From: DASZIT01 sp036268775
GTDB lineage: Bacteria > Actinomycetota > Acidimicrobiia > Acidimicrobiales > RAAP-2
DNA length: 64,000 bases
Direction: 5' to 3'
NCBI GenBank assembly: GCA_036268775.1
Contig: DATATM010000005.1
Span: 73,567 to 137,566 of the forward strand
The position numbers and the translations under genes were made by a program. How positions within the stretch are numbered: position 1 is the stretch's first letter; every line of letters begins with the position of its first letter. The notes under the pieces were generated by a model that worked only from the letters and a program-made list of their open reading frames with translations, made no database searches and had not been told where the DNA came from. Shown one piece after another: positions 50,202 through 58,950 of the stretch.

Positions 50202-51065
50202 TCACCAGCTGACGGCGACACCCACCGATTCGAGCCGGGACTCGATGGTCCGGTCCTGGCTGAGGTCGAGCTCCGCCCACCGGCGGTCGGGGATACCGGC
50301 CAGCAGTTCGGCGGGCACCAGGCCGACCAGCTCCGCCCGTTCGACGGTCCCGCCGGCCTCGGCGGCCAGATGGGCGACGGCGTCGTAGAGCACCGCCAGG
50401 CTGTTGGCGTGGGGATCGACGAGGTTGCAACTGACCTGGGCACCGGTTCCGACGGCCAGGCCCAGGCTGCGCAGCGTCGGAGTCCGGATGGACGACGCGA
50501 TGGCCCGGGCCAGGCCCACCGCCGCCGGAGCGTCGATCTCGGATCCCTCGGTCACCGTGATCCAGATGTTGTAGGCAATCAAGAGGGGCCGGGCCCCCAC
50601 CGCGGCGGCACCGGCGGTCGGGTGCGGGGTGGGAGGGCCGGTGTCGGGATCGAGGGTGAGGAACGCCTCCCGCCGCACCTCGGGTAACGACCGTTCAGGC
50701 CCGTAGAGGAAGCAGGGCAGCTGGAGGTCGGCACCGGCCCAGGCGGCGAACCGGTTGCGGGCCTCGACGGCGACGTCGAGGTGTCCGGTGGGCCCGAGGG
50801 GGACGAACGGGACCACGTCGACAGCCCCCAGCCGGGGGTGGACGCCCTGGTGGTGGCGGAGGTCGATGCGGGCGACCGCCATCTCCGCCACCGATCGGAC
50901 CGCGGCTTCGACGGGGTCGGCTTCCCCGCCGAGGGTGAGGACCGAGCGGTGATGCTCAGGATCGGAGTGGATGTCCAGCAAGGTGGGCCCGGCCCGGTCG
51001 GCCAGCTCCCCGATGAGGTCGACATCGCGGCCCTCGCTGATGTTGGCGACGCACTCGATCAGCAC
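50202..51065 (-). CDS. glutamate formimidoyltransferase-like (FTCD N-terminal) protein
   Basis: 287 residues from GTG 51065. It matches the formiminotransferase half of FTCD: ECVANISEGRD near residue 4, LLDIHSDPEHHRSVLTLGG near 29 (tandem catalytic-type His), DLRHHQGVHPRLGAVDVVPFVPL near 68 and ISCNL-like VSCNLVDP near 214. It would transfer formimino groups between glutamate and THF, joining the one-carbon theme of the window. No cyclodeaminase domain is attached, and no histidine-degradation genes are adjacent. Confidence 0.88.
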   Translation of the reverse strand: MLIECVANISEGRDVDLIGELADRAGPTLLDIHSDPEHHRSVLTLGGEADPVEAAVRSVAEMAVARIDLRHHQGVHPRLGAVDVVPFVPLGPTGHLDVAVEARNRFAAWAGADLQLPCFLYGPERSLPEVRREAFLTLDPDTGPPTPHPTAGAAAVGARPLLIAYNIWITVTEGSEIDAPAAVGLARAIASSIRTPTLRSLGLAVGTGAQVSCNLVDPHANSLAVLYDAVAHLAAEAGGTVERAELVGLVPAELLAGIPDRRWAELDLSQDRTIESRLESVGVAVSW

Positions 51066-51101
51066 CGGGGGTACCGCGGCCCAGCCGGGCGCCGGGTCCG
51101 G

Positions 51102-51347
51102 TCAGACCCGGACTGCGGTATGGCCCAGCCGGCGACGCCGGAGGATCCGACGACGTTCGCGCTCGGACTTGCCCCCCCACACTCCGTGGTCGACCCGCTC
51201 GTCGAGGGCGTACTGGAGGCAGGCTTCGGCGACCGCGCATTCGGCACAGATGCGCTGGGCGGCCTGAACCCCGATGCCGTCACTGGGAAAGAAGACGGTG
51301 GGGGAGAGTTCCCGACACTTGCCCTCGCTCATCCACGTCGTATCCAT
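51102..51347 (-). CDS. second WhiB-family regulator
   Basis: 81 residues from ATG 51347, with GGAG nine bases upstream. Cluster cysteines are Cys11, Cys34, Cys37 and Cys43, GVWGG is at 55-59, then SERERRRILRRRR. The short length and the CRELSPTVFFP opening recall the WhiB1/WhiB2 (WhmD) class. It is divergent from the HtrA gene and 36 bases before the formimidoyltransferase gene on the same strand, so those two may be co-transcribed. Confidence 0.95.
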   Translation of the reverse strand: MDTTWMSEGKCRELSPTVFFPSDGIGVQAAQRICAECAVAEACLQYALDERVDHGVWGGKSERERRRILRRRRLGHTAVRV

Positions 51348-51478
51348 GTGTTTGGTCTCCGATCCAGGGTGGCCGCCGGCGGTGTGCCAATTCGAGTCCG
51401 CTCACCGCCTGCCGCCATCAGTTGCACGACTATTGTCCCATCCCTACTTGGTCTACGGTACGAAATGGGTAATTGTTG
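51348..51478. promoter_or_regulatory. divergent promoter region between whiB and htrA-like genes
   Basis: 131 bases, AT-richer near 51421-51478. TTGCAC (51422-51427) with TACTTG (51445-51450) at 17-base spacing is a weak plus-strand candidate. No operator could be identified. Confidence 0.3.
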
Positions 51479-53011
51479 ATGGAATCCTCACAATTTTCTT
51501 ATCGGGGACCTGGTCATTCTTATGAAGGATCGGAACGAGGGCAGGTTGAGGCCCCCCAACCGGCTCCGGAACCGGGTTCCGAGGGGGCCGAGGATTCGCC
51601 ACAGAGCGTACCATCGGCACCACTCTCCGCCCCGTCTCCGCCTCCCCCTCCGCCGCCTCCGGCCCCCGCCCCGGAGTATCCCGCCAGCCCGGCTCCCTTT
51701 GGGAACGCGGTGCCGGTCTACCCGGGCAGCTACCCGACCTACGGGCCGCCTCCGGGCGCCCTCGGCTACCCCGGCTACGGCGGCTACGGGCCGCCCGGCG
51801 GCGCCTACCCCTACGGCTACCCGCAGCCCCTCCCCGCCCCCCGGGTGGTCCGGCACACCCTCACCCATCGCAACTGGCTGCTGGTGGTCATGGTCACCGC
51901 GGTGCTGGCCGCCGCGGTCGGGGCGGTGATCGGGGCCACCGTCGGGATCGGCAGCCAGCAGACCATCGTGAAGCAGTACTTCCCCAACCGGAGCGTGCTG
52001 CCCCAGGCCAAGGACGTCCAGGCCATCCTGGCGACCGTCGAGCCGGCGGTGGTGTCCATCGACAGCCAGTCCATCCAGAGCGGCGGCTCCTCCGGCGACT
52101 TCGTGCAGGCGGCGGGGACCGGCATGATCCTCACCCCTCAAGGCGAGGTGTTGACCAACGACCACGTGGTCACCGGCGCCACCACGGTCACCGTCACCCT
52201 CTTCGGGCAGACCAAGCAGCTCACCGCCCATGTGGTCGGCACCGATCCGGGCAATGACCTGGCCCTGGTCCAGATCGACAGCGCCTCCAACCTGCCGACC
52301 GTCACCCTCGGCGACTCGGCCCAGAGCCAGGTGGGCGACTCGGTCCTGGCCATCGGGAATGCGCTGGCCCTGGCCGGGGGACCGACGGTCACCGAGGGGA
52401 TCGTCTCGGCGGTCAACCGCTCGCTGTCGGCCCAGAACGACAGCGGCCAGACGGAGAACCTCTCCGGGTTGCTCCAGACCGACGCCGCCATCAACCCGGG
52501 GAACTCCGGTGGTCCGCTGGTCAACGCCCAGGCCCAGGTCATCGCCATGAACACCGCGGTGGCCTCCAGCAGCTCGGGCAACGCCCCGGCCCAGAACATC
52601 GGGTTCGCCATCCCCATCGACCTGATCAAGCCCCGGCTGGCCGAATTGCGCCAAGGCGGCCCGGGCGGAGCCGGGAACGCCAGCCCCCAACCGACCCCGG
52701 TGGCCAACTCGGCCTTCATGGGGGTGTCGGTCTTCTCGGTGACGCCGGCCCTCCAGCAGATGGACCATCTGACCCCATCGTCGGGTGCCCTGGTGGAATC
52801 AGTGCAGTCGGGGAGCCCGGCGGACAAGGCCGGTCTCAAGAACAACGACGTGATCATCTCCTTCAACGGGACCGCCATTCAGACCGCCGACAATCTCACC
52901 GCCGCCATCCATCCGCTGAAGCCCGGCGACCACGTCAACGTGGGGTTCTACCGGGGGGCCGCCAAGATGACGGTCAGTGTCACGCTCGGGGCCAACCCGA
53001 GCGGCGGGTAG
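51479..53011 (+). CDS. membrane-anchored HtrA/DegP-like serine protease
   Basis: 510 residues. A cytoplasmic Pro/Gly/Tyr-rich N-terminus of about 125 residues is followed by one membrane helix (about 132-157). The trypsin-like domain has an intact triad: His229 in TNDHVVTGA, Asp260 in GNDLALVQID and Ser343 in NPGNSGGPL. One C-terminal PDZ domain follows (GALVESVQSGSPADKAGL near residue 438). Envelope quality control is the expected role. ATG 51479 is used; a TTG six bases earlier is also in frame. Confidence 0.95.
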   Translation: MESSQFSYRGPGHSYEGSERGQVEAPQPAPEPGSEGAEDSPQSVPSAPLSAPSPPPPPPPPAPAPEYPASPAPFGNAVPVYPGSYPTYGPPPGALGYPGYGGYGPPGGAYPYGYPQPLPAPRVVRHTLTHRNWLLVVMVTAVLAAAVGAVIGATVGIGSQQTIVKQYFPNRSVLPQAKDVQAILATVEPAVVSIDSQSIQSGGSSGDFVQAAGTGMILTPQGEVLTNDHVVTGATTVTVTLFGQTKQLTAHVVGTDPGNDLALVQIDSASNLPTVTLGDSAQSQVGDSVLAIGNALALAGGPTVTEGIVSAVNRSLSAQNDSGQTENLSGLLQTDAAINPGNSGGPLVNAQAQVIAMNTAVASSSSGNAPAQNIGFAIPIDLIKPRLAELRQGGPGGAGNASPQPTPVANSAFMGVSVFSVTPALQQMDHLTPSSGALVESVQSGSPADKAGLKNNDVIISFNGTAIQTADNLTAAIHPLKPGDHVNVGFYRGAAKMTVSVTLGANPSGG

Positions 53012-53014
53012 GCT
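53009..53014 (+). promoter_or_regulatory. -10-like TAGGCT overlapping the htrA stop codon
   Basis: The stop TAG (53009-53011) is the first half of TAGGCT. Transcription from it would give the next gene a leader of about 27 bases that includes its AGGAGG site. Confidence 0.35.
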
Positions 53015-53047
53015 GGCCGTCGCCATCTCGAGGAGGAACCACTAACC

Positions 53048-53395
53048 ATGACCCCGGTCACTGACGAACCGACCGTCCCGGAAGAGGGCGAAGAGCCCCA
53101 GCCGCCGGTCGGCCACGTGCGGGTGGTGTACCTCGGACCGGTGGCCCCCCACTGGGAAGTCCAGTCCGACTTCGGGGATCCCGAGTTGATCGAGGCGTTC
53201 CGCCACCGGACCATGGCCAGGCTGGTCCTTCTCCCTCCCCACGACCCCCAGTACCGGCGCAACCGGGAGCGGGTCATCCGCGACGCCGAGCGGGAGAACA
53301 TCACTCTCGAGTGGGACCTGGGTGTCCCCGAAGAAGTGGTGGTCCCCCCCGAACCCGTCGAAGAGGCCGCCGCCTCCACCCCGGCCGAGGCCTGA
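53048..53395 (+). CDS. small hypothetical protein
   Basis: 115 residues from ATG 53048, with AGGAGGA ten bases upstream. Acidic, Pro-rich ends enclose a compact core (HVRVVYLGPVAPHWEVQ, then ELIEAFRHRTMARLVLLPP and DPQYRRNRERVIRDAEREN). No signal peptide, membrane segment or catalytic motif is seen. I do not recognise the family. It is convergent with the zincin-like gene six bases away. Confidence 0.7.
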   Translation: MTPVTDEPTVPEEGEEPQPPVGHVRVVYLGPVAPHWEVQSDFGDPELIEAFRHRTMARLVLLPPHDPQYRRNRERVIRDAERENITLEWDLGVPEEVVVPPEPVEEAAASTPAEA

Positions 53396-53401
53396 GCAGA
53401 C

Positions 53402-54646
53402 CTACGGTTCGGCCGGTGGGTCGGGCAGGTCGAGCTCCGGCAGGCTGATCCGTTCGAGCCACAACCCGGGGGCATCGACCTCGGGTGGGGTGGGAAGGTT
53501 GCGGGGGGACGACCACAACCGGCCGAGTGCCTCCTCGCCCGCCCGCTCCACCACTCCGGCGATGAAGGCGCGGCCCCGGTCGACCTGGGCCTGTTCGAGG
53601 TCCAACCCGAACAGCGCGCCGGCGGCCTCTTCGCCCTTGCCCCGCTCGATCCGGCGCCGGTACCAGGCCTCGGCCAGCTGGGCATGGGACCCGACCAGCT
53701 TCTGGCCGACCAGATCGGCGATGTGGTCGGCGTAGGCATCGATCACCACCGCCAGCGCGGTGAGCTGGTCGGATGACCGGCGGAACTCGGGGGTGAGCAG
53801 GTCCCCGAGGAGGGCCTCGGGGTCGCCGAACATGTTCTGGACGGACTCGAGATCCATTCCCGTTCCCCCCGACGGATCGCCCATTCCCCCCAGCCGGTCG
53901 GCCAGCCCCTGCTGGCTGGTGCTGGCCGAGACGGCCAGGGCCTGGAGCAGCTCCTCCATCCGGCCCCGGACTTCCGGCCTGGACAGCACCGCATGGGAGG
54001 CCACCTCCCGGGCGCACACCCACAGCAGGGCCTCGTCGTTGGGAATGCTCCAGTCCTCCGCGAAGGAGGTGACGTTCCGGGTCACGATCAACAGGTCGTC
54101 CGACGGGGCCCACGGCAACGCCAGCGCGTACTGGCCGAGGGCTCGGTGGGACAAATGGCCCACCACCGACCCGAGTTGGAGACCGAAGAACATCGGGCCG
54201 ATCACCACCGCCCACTTGCCCAGCAGATCCCCGAGGCCGCCGAAGGGGTCCTCCTCGGCGGGCCCGTCGGGATCGACGGTCCCGGCCGGCGGCGGGGGGG
54301 TGGCGGAGGGGGCCATGGCCGACAACACCGGCTTCCAGGCATCGAGGGCCCGGATGGTCCAGTCGCCCCGCCCGACCGGGAGATAGTTCAACCGCCGGCC
54401 ATCGTGGGAGACGGGCATGCCGGTGGCCTCGATCACGTGCATCTCCGCCACCCGGGCCAACTCCTCGAGCTGAATGCGCTCGATGGGCTCGACGTTCGGC
54501 TCGGGGGTGCCGCCGGTGGCCACGTTCACCCCGAACGTCCGGGTCATCTCCCATTGATCGGGAGCATTGGTGCCCATCATGTTCATCAGGTCGCCGAGCA
54601 GGGATTGGAACGGGTTCCCGGCATCCCCCGATTCAGTTGGTGCCAT
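53402..54646 (-). CDS. zincin-like (DUF2342 / putative F420-associated) protein
   Basis: 414 residues from ATG 54646, with a leaderless-type promoter. It fits the actinobacterial zincin-2 family: IQLEELARVAEMHVIEATG near residue 55, GPMFFGLQLGSVVGHLSHRALGQYAL near 152 and a following WSIPNDEALLWVCAREVASHAVL. The family's metal segment, usually of EGHxxHVMD type as I recall it, reads IDAYADHIAD near residue 300, so the first ligands are replaced and peptidase activity is doubtful. The function of the family is unproven. Confidence 0.75.
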   Translation of the reverse strand: MAPTESGDAGNPFQSLLGDLMNMMGTNAPDQWEMTRTFGVNVATGGTPEPNVEPIERIQLEELARVAEMHVIEATGMPVSHDGRRLNYLPVGRGDWTIRALDAWKPVLSAMAPSATPPPPAGTVDPDGPAEEDPFGGLGDLLGKWAVVIGPMFFGLQLGSVVGHLSHRALGQYALALPWAPSDDLLIVTRNVTSFAEDWSIPNDEALLWVCAREVASHAVLSRPEVRGRMEELLQALAVSASTSQQGLADRLGGMGDPSGGTGMDLESVQNMFGDPEALLGDLLTPEFRRSSDQLTALAVVIDAYADHIADLVGQKLVGSHAQLAEAWYRRRIERGKGEEAAGALFGLDLEQAQVDRGRAFIAGVVERAGEEALGRLWSSPRNLPTPPEVDAPGLWLERISLPELDLPDPPAEP

Positions 54647-54652
54647 CCCTGC

Positions 54653-54658
54653 ATGCTA
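54653..54658 (-). promoter_or_regulatory. -10 of the zincin-like gene, leaderless type
   Basis: On the minus strand TAGCAT ends six bases before ATG 54646. It lies in the nine-base gap after the convergently spaced pseudoprotease stop (54656) and partly overlaps it. Confidence 0.5.
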
Positions 54659-55969
54659 CGGCGACGAGTAGGCCTCCGATGCGTCGCTTCCGTAGGCAGC
54701 CAGAACCACATTGGCAGTCTCCAGCGCCCCGGAACGCTCGACGCCGACGGCCACGGTGGTGCCCGGGAGGTCGGCGTAGAGCCGGGTCCGGAGTTCGGCG
54801 GTGGAGTGCACCGGCTCCCCGTCCACCGCCACGATGACGTCGCCGGCTTGGAGACCGGCCTGGGCCGCCGCCCCCTGGGCGTCGACCGCATCGAGGGTGG
54901 CGCCATCGGGAACGTCGCTGTCGGCAGTGACGGTGGGACCGGTGGCGCTGCCGATGTCGCTCGCCTCCACCCCCAGCCACCCCTGTTGGACCGAGCCGGC
55001 CGCCACCAACTGGCGGGTGACGCCGAGGATCAGTTCGGCGGGCAGGAAGACGCCGACGGTGGCGTCGCCCTGGGTCTGGGTGGAGTCGAGGATTCCCGAC
55101 ACCTGCCCTTCGGCGGTGAGTAAGGCGCACCCGTTGTCCTGGGCCGACAGCGGGAGGTTGGCGGTGGTGACCGCGAAGGCAGACTCCGGGGTCCCGGTGC
55201 CGACCGCGGTGCCCGACGAGCGGACGGCCCCGGCGTAGACGGACGACCGGGGGGCGGCGGTGCTGCCGCCGCCGGAGTGGAGTGCCACGGCCACCATGGT
55301 GGATCCCGGGGTCGGGTCACTGTTGTCGAAGCTGGCCACCGGCAGGTCGGGTGCGACCCGGAGCACCGCGATCCCCGAGGTGGGGTCGCTGCCCACCAAC
55401 TCCGCCGGGGTCCGGCTGCCGTCGGGCTGATCGAAGGCGATGGCCTTGGCGCCGGCGATGGCGGCGATGGTGGTGGCGATGATCCCCCCCGCCTCGGCAA
55501 TCACCCCGGTGGCCATGGAGGCGCCCGAGGCCCGGGTGACGGTCAGCGCCGCCAGGGAGGGACGGGCCGCCACCGCCATCCGGTTCATCTGGCTGAGCCC
55601 GGCCATGTTGGCGGTACCCGGCTCGGTGGTGGGAGGCGTCGTCAGCACCACCAGGCTGGATTCGGTGGTGGCCCGGGAGGGGCGGGAGGCATCGGAGGAT
55701 GCTCCGGAGGTGGCCAGCACCAGGCCGGAGGCGAGCAGGGCGCCGGCGACACAGACGGCGGCGCCACCCACGATCCAGGGGCTCGGGCGGGTGCGGGTGG
55801 GGTCGGCGGCGGCCCGGGCCGCCACCCCTTTGGCCGCCGCCACCTCCGACGGATGACGCCAGAGGCGGTCGTCGGGAGAGATCCATCCACGAATGTGATC
55901 CGGGGACCCATCACCGGGGTCGGGCCCGTCCGCGCCGATTCCCGCGTCCTCCGGTGTGTCTCCACTCAC
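54656..55969 (-). CDS. HtrA-like protein lacking the catalytic triad (pseudoprotease) with PDZ domain
   Basis: 437 residues from GTG 55969. A cytoplasmic acidic N-terminus (WISPDDRLWRHPSEV near residue 29) is followed by one membrane helix (about 65-85), a Thr/Pro linker, a chymotrypsin-fold domain and a PDZ domain (GATLDAVDAQGAAAQAGLQAGDVIVAVDGEPV near 370). The triad positions are changed: TNxHV became TTIAAIAGA (His lost), DLAVL became GIAVLRV (Asp lost), and GNSGGPL became DNGCALL (Ser lost). It may bind peptides or regulate the active HtrA 3 kb away. Confidence 0.88.
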   Translation of the reverse strand: MSGDTPEDAGIGADGPDPGDGSPDHIRGWISPDDRLWRHPSEVAAAKGVAARAAADPTRTRPSPWIVGGAAVCVAGALLASGLVLATSGASSDASRPSRATTESSLVVLTTPPTTEPGTANMAGLSQMNRMAVAARPSLAALTVTRASGASMATGVIAEAGGIIATTIAAIAGAKAIAFDQPDGSRTPAELVGSDPTSGIAVLRVAPDLPVASFDNSDPTPGSTMVAVALHSGGGSTAAPRSSVYAGAVRSSGTAVGTGTPESAFAVTTANLPLSAQDNGCALLTAEGQVSGILDSTQTQGDATVGVFLPAELILGVTRQLVAAGSVQQGWLGVEASDIGSATGPTVTADSDVPDGATLDAVDAQGAAAQAGLQAGDVIVAVDGEPVHSTAELRTRLYADLPGTTVAVGVERSGALETANVVLAAYGSDASEAYSSP

Positions 55970-55976
55970 CGACCCG

Positions 55977-55982
55977 AGACTA
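55977..55982 (-). promoter_or_regulatory. -10 of the pseudoprotease gene, leaderless type
   Basis: On the minus strand TAGTCT ends seven bases before GTG 55969. No ribosome-binding site is present. Confidence 0.5.
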
Positions 55983-56069
55983 CCGACGAACCCGGCAGAA
56001 GTAAGGTCACCCGCCCCTCGAAACCCGGTCGACCAGGTCGACGCAACCGTCGGGCGGAACCGCTGGCCC

Positions 56070-56075
56070 TACGAT
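56070..56075 (+). promoter_or_regulatory. -10 of mreB, leaderless type
   Basis: TACGAT ends six bases before GTG 56082, and no Shine-Dalgarno sequence precedes the start. Confidence 0.45.
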
Positions 56076-56081
56076 GGCCCG

Positions 56082-57086
56082 GTGGCCCGTGACCTTGCTA
56101 TCGACCTCGGCACGGCCAATACCCTCGTCTACGCCAAGGGCCGGGGCATTGTCCTCAACCAGCCGACGGTCATCGCCCTCAACACCCGGACCCGGGATGT
56201 GCTGGCGGTCGGGAACGAAGCCTGGCACATGATCGGGCGCACCCCGGGCTACATCGTCGCCGTCCGCCCCCTGCGGGAAGGGGCCATCACCGACTTCGAC
56301 ATCACCGAGCGGATGATCCGGTTGTTGCTGCGCCGGGCGGGGGTGACCAAGCTGAGCCGGCCCCGGGTGCTGATATGCGTTCCGTCCGCCATCACCTCGG
56401 TGGAGCGGCGGGCGGTGAAGATGGCGGCCCGCCACGCCGGGGCATCCTCGGCCTACCTCATCGAGCAGCCGATGGCGGCGGCCATCGGCGCCGGGCTGGC
56501 CACCCACGAGCCGATGGGGAACATGGTGGTCGACGTGGGTGGCGGGACCTCGGAGACGGCGGTCATCTCCCTCGGGGGACTGGTCACCTCCCGGGCCATC
56601 CGCTGCGGGGGCTTTGACCTCGACGCCGCCATCCAGAGTTACGTCCGGCGGGAGTACGACGTGGCCATCGGCGAGCGGACCGCCGAGGAGCTCAAGCTGG
56701 CCATCGGCTCGGCCCTCCCCTACAACAACGAGGTGAAGGCCGAGGTCCGCGGGCGGGAGGTGGCCACCGGGCTGCCCAAGATCGTGGTGCTGTCACCGGA
56801 GGAGATCCGGTTCGCCATCCGGGAACAGATCGACCTCATCCTGGCCACGGTGGTCGAGTGTCTGGGCGAGGCCCCGCCGGAGTTGGCCCAGGACATCATC
56901 TTCCAGGGCATCTATCTGGTGGGCGGGGGAGCGATGCTCCGGGGTCTGGCCAACCGGCTGGCCGACGAGACCGAGGTGCCGGTGCACCTGGTCCCCACCC
57001 CGCTGGAGTGCGTGGTGCAAGGAGCCGGGATGTGTCTCGACTCGTTCGACCGGATGCGGCACATCTTCGCCGACGCCGATTCCTGA
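56082..57086 (+). CDS. mreB: rod-shape determining protein MreB
   Basis: 334 residues from GTG 56082 (in-frame sequence upstream is Pro/Arg-rich and not family-like). Actin-fold signatures are phosphate 1 DLGTANTLVYAKGRGIVLNQP near residue 6, VLICVPSAITSVERRA near 102, phosphate 2 VVDVGGGTSETAVIS near 153 and GIYLVGGGAMLRGLANRLA near 279. It polymerises under the membrane to guide lateral wall synthesis. No mreC or mreD follows; a HEAT-repeat gene converges on it 13 bases downstream. Confidence 0.96.
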   Translation: MARDLAIDLGTANTLVYAKGRGIVLNQPTVIALNTRTRDVLAVGNEAWHMIGRTPGYIVAVRPLREGAITDFDITERMIRLLLRRAGVTKLSRPRVLICVPSAITSVERRAVKMAARHAGASSAYLIEQPMAAAIGAGLATHEPMGNMVVDVGGGTSETAVISLGGLVTSRAIRCGGFDLDAAIQSYVRREYDVAIGERTAEELKLAIGSALPYNNEVKAEVRGREVATGLPKIVVLSPEEIRFAIREQIDLILATVVECLGEAPPELAQDIIFQGIYLVGGGAMLRGLANRLADETEVPVHLVPTPLECVVQGAGMCLDSFDRMRHIFADADS

Positions 57087-57099
57087 GCCGCCACCGAGC

Positions 57100-57708
57100 T
57101 CAGTCCACCGCCAGCAGGTCCTCGGCGACTTGGCGCACCTGCCAGTCCCGATCCTCCAGACACCGTCGGAGGGCGGCCTCCACCTCCGGCCCGTCGAAGG
57201 CGGCCAGGGCCACCGCCGCCCGCCGCCGGATGGCCGGTTTGTCCTCCAGGGCGGCCAGCACCGCCGGGAGCCCGGCCGGATCGCCGATGGCCCCGAGCGC
57301 CGCCACCGCCGCCTCCCGGCCGAGCGGGTCCGGGTGACCCGAGTCCTGGGCGGCCATGGTGACCAACGCCGGCACCGCCGCCGCCGAACCCCGCTCGCCG
57401 ATGGCCCAGGCCGCCATCTCCGCGACGAAGGGATCGCGGTCGTCGAGGAAGGGGATGAGGTCCGGGCCCGGGCGGCCGGCGGCGAGTTCGCAGGCCCGGC
57501 GGCGGACCGAGGGCTCGGGGTCGGCCAACCCGGCGGCCAGGTCGGCCAGCTGCAGTTGTCCCAACCGGTCGAGGGCCCCGAGGGCGGTGATCCGCACGAT
57601 GGGGGCGGGGTCACCGAGCCCGGCCCGGGCCACCTCTCCGGGGCCGACGTGCCCATCCACCGCCACCCGCCGACGACGCTCGGTGACGGTCGGATCCGAT
57701 GGTTCCAT
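57100..57708 (-). CDS. HEAT-repeat protein
   Basis: 202 residues from ATG 57708. About five helical HEAT units span most of the protein, with repeated patterns such as DPAPIVRITALGALDRLG, DPEPSVRRRACELAAG, DPFVAEMAAWAIGERG and KPAIRRRAAVALAAFDG. The family ranges from PBS-lyase-like to general protein scaffolds. No enzymatic motif is seen. It lies between mreB and the PDZ-Lon gene, and a divergent promoter with the latter fits in the 63-base gap. Confidence 0.85.
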   Translation of the reverse strand: MEPSDPTVTERRRRVAVDGHVGPGEVARAGLGDPAPIVRITALGALDRLGQLQLADLAAGLADPEPSVRRRACELAAGRPGPDLIPFLDDRDPFVAEMAAWAIGERGSAAAVPALVTMAAQDSGHPDPLGREAAVAALGAIGDPAGLPAVLAALEDKPAIRRRAAVALAAFDGPEVEAALRRCLEDRDWQVRQVAEDLLAVD

Positions 57709-57771
57709 GGCAGGCTGTGAGGCCGGAGTCCCCGATGAGCGACCGCTCTTTGGCGTAACCACCGCACCACT

Positions 57772-58914
57772 ATGACTGAAGACACCATCTCCACGCCCAC
57801 CCCGGGGCTCGAGCCGAGCCCGGCCGAGGAAGCCCCACCCCGCCGCCGGCGGCGTCGGTGGCCCTGGCTTCTGTTGGTGGCGGTGGCCATCGTCATCGCG
57901 GTGGCGTCGAGGATCAACCTGAACTACTACGCGGTGCAACCGGGGGTGGCCCAGCCGGTGCAGCAGTTCATCACCGTGCCCGCCGGCAAGGGGCATCCGG
58001 TCAGTCACTCCATCCTGCTGACCGACGTGGAGATCGGTCAGGTCACCGCCCTCTCCTATCTCTATTTCCAGTTGTCGTCCAACACCGACCTCCTCCCACT
58101 GGAGGCGGTGACCGGCGGCTCGCCCCCGTCGGAGTACACCGCCCAGGGCAACCTGGAGATGGCCCAGGCGGAGTCGGCGGCCAAGGCGGCCGCCCTCACC
58201 CGGTTGGGCTATCCGGTCACCTCCCAGAACGCCGGCGCGGTGGTCTCCGCCACCTACCCGAAGACCCCCGCCTTCGGGGTGCTGATGGTGGGGGACGTCA
58301 TCGCCGGGGTCAACGGCACCGCGACCCCCACCGCCACCGACCTGGTCAACACCCTCCACCAGTACCACTCGGGCCAGAAGATCGTCCTCTCGGTCATGAG
58401 CCAGGGGAGCGCCACCGCCAAGTCGGTGCCGATCACCTTGAAGGACACCGTGGTTGACCTCGGGGGTGGGGTCAAGCAGACCGAGGATCTCGGCATCCAA
58501 GTGGGCAACCAGGTCAACTTCACCTTTCCCTTCCCGGTCAACATCAACGTGGCCAACATCGGGGGCCCGTCGGCCGGGTTGGCCATGACCCTCGGGGTGA
58601 TCGACGAGCTGACCGGCGGCAAGCTCACCGGCGGGAAGACGGTGGCGGCCACCGGGACCATCGATGCCCAGGGCAATGTCGGCGATGTCGGCGGTGTCCC
58701 CCAGAAGACCGTCGCGGTCGAGAATGCCGGTGCCACCATCTTCATGGTCCCGCCCCAGGAGTTGCAGGCGGCGAAGTCGAAACAGGCCAAGGGGCTGCAG
58801 ATCTACGCGGTCTCCACCCTCGACCAGGCCCTGGCGGTGCTGGCCGCCCACGGAGGCTCGGTGCCGCCGACCCCGACCCCTTCCACCCCGACCACCGCGC
58901 CGGCCGGAGGGTGA
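57772..58914 (+). CDS. membrane-anchored PDZ-Lon (S16) protease, YlbL-like
   Basis: 380 residues: a basic N-terminus, one membrane helix (about 31-46), a PDZ domain (FGVLMVGDVIAGVNGTATP near 167) and a C-terminal Lon proteolytic domain. Ser267 in GGPSAGLAM and Lys312 in VPQKTVA, 45 residues apart, form the Ser-Lys dyad. No ATPase domain is present. The related Bacillus YlbL family degrades membrane-associated regulators. A Pro/Thr tail ends the protein. Confidence 0.93.
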   Translation: MTEDTISTPTPGLEPSPAEEAPPRRRRRRWPWLLLVAVAIVIAVASRINLNYYAVQPGVAQPVQQFITVPAGKGHPVSHSILLTDVEIGQVTALSYLYFQLSSNTDLLPLEAVTGGSPPSEYTAQGNLEMAQAESAAKAAALTRLGYPVTSQNAGAVVSATYPKTPAFGVLMVGDVIAGVNGTATPTATDLVNTLHQYHSGQKIVLSVMSQGSATAKSVPITLKDTVVDLGGGVKQTEDLGIQVGNQVNFTFPFPVNINVANIGGPSAGLAMTLGVIDELTGGKLTGGKTVAATGTIDAQGNVGDVGGVPQKTVAVENAGATIFMVPPQELQAAKSKQAKGLQIYAVSTLDQALAVLAAHGGSVPPTPTPSTPTTAPAGG

Positions 58915-58937
58915 CCCGTTTGGCCAACCGCTGGTCG

Positions 58938-58943
58938 TAGGCT
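58938..58943 (+). promoter_or_regulatory. -10 of the DivIVA-MuF gene, leaderless type
   Basis: TAGGCT ends seven bases before ATG 58951, favouring that start over the in-frame ATG at 58969, which has only a weak GAGG nearby. Confidence 0.5.
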
Positions 58944-58950
58944 CTCTTTT

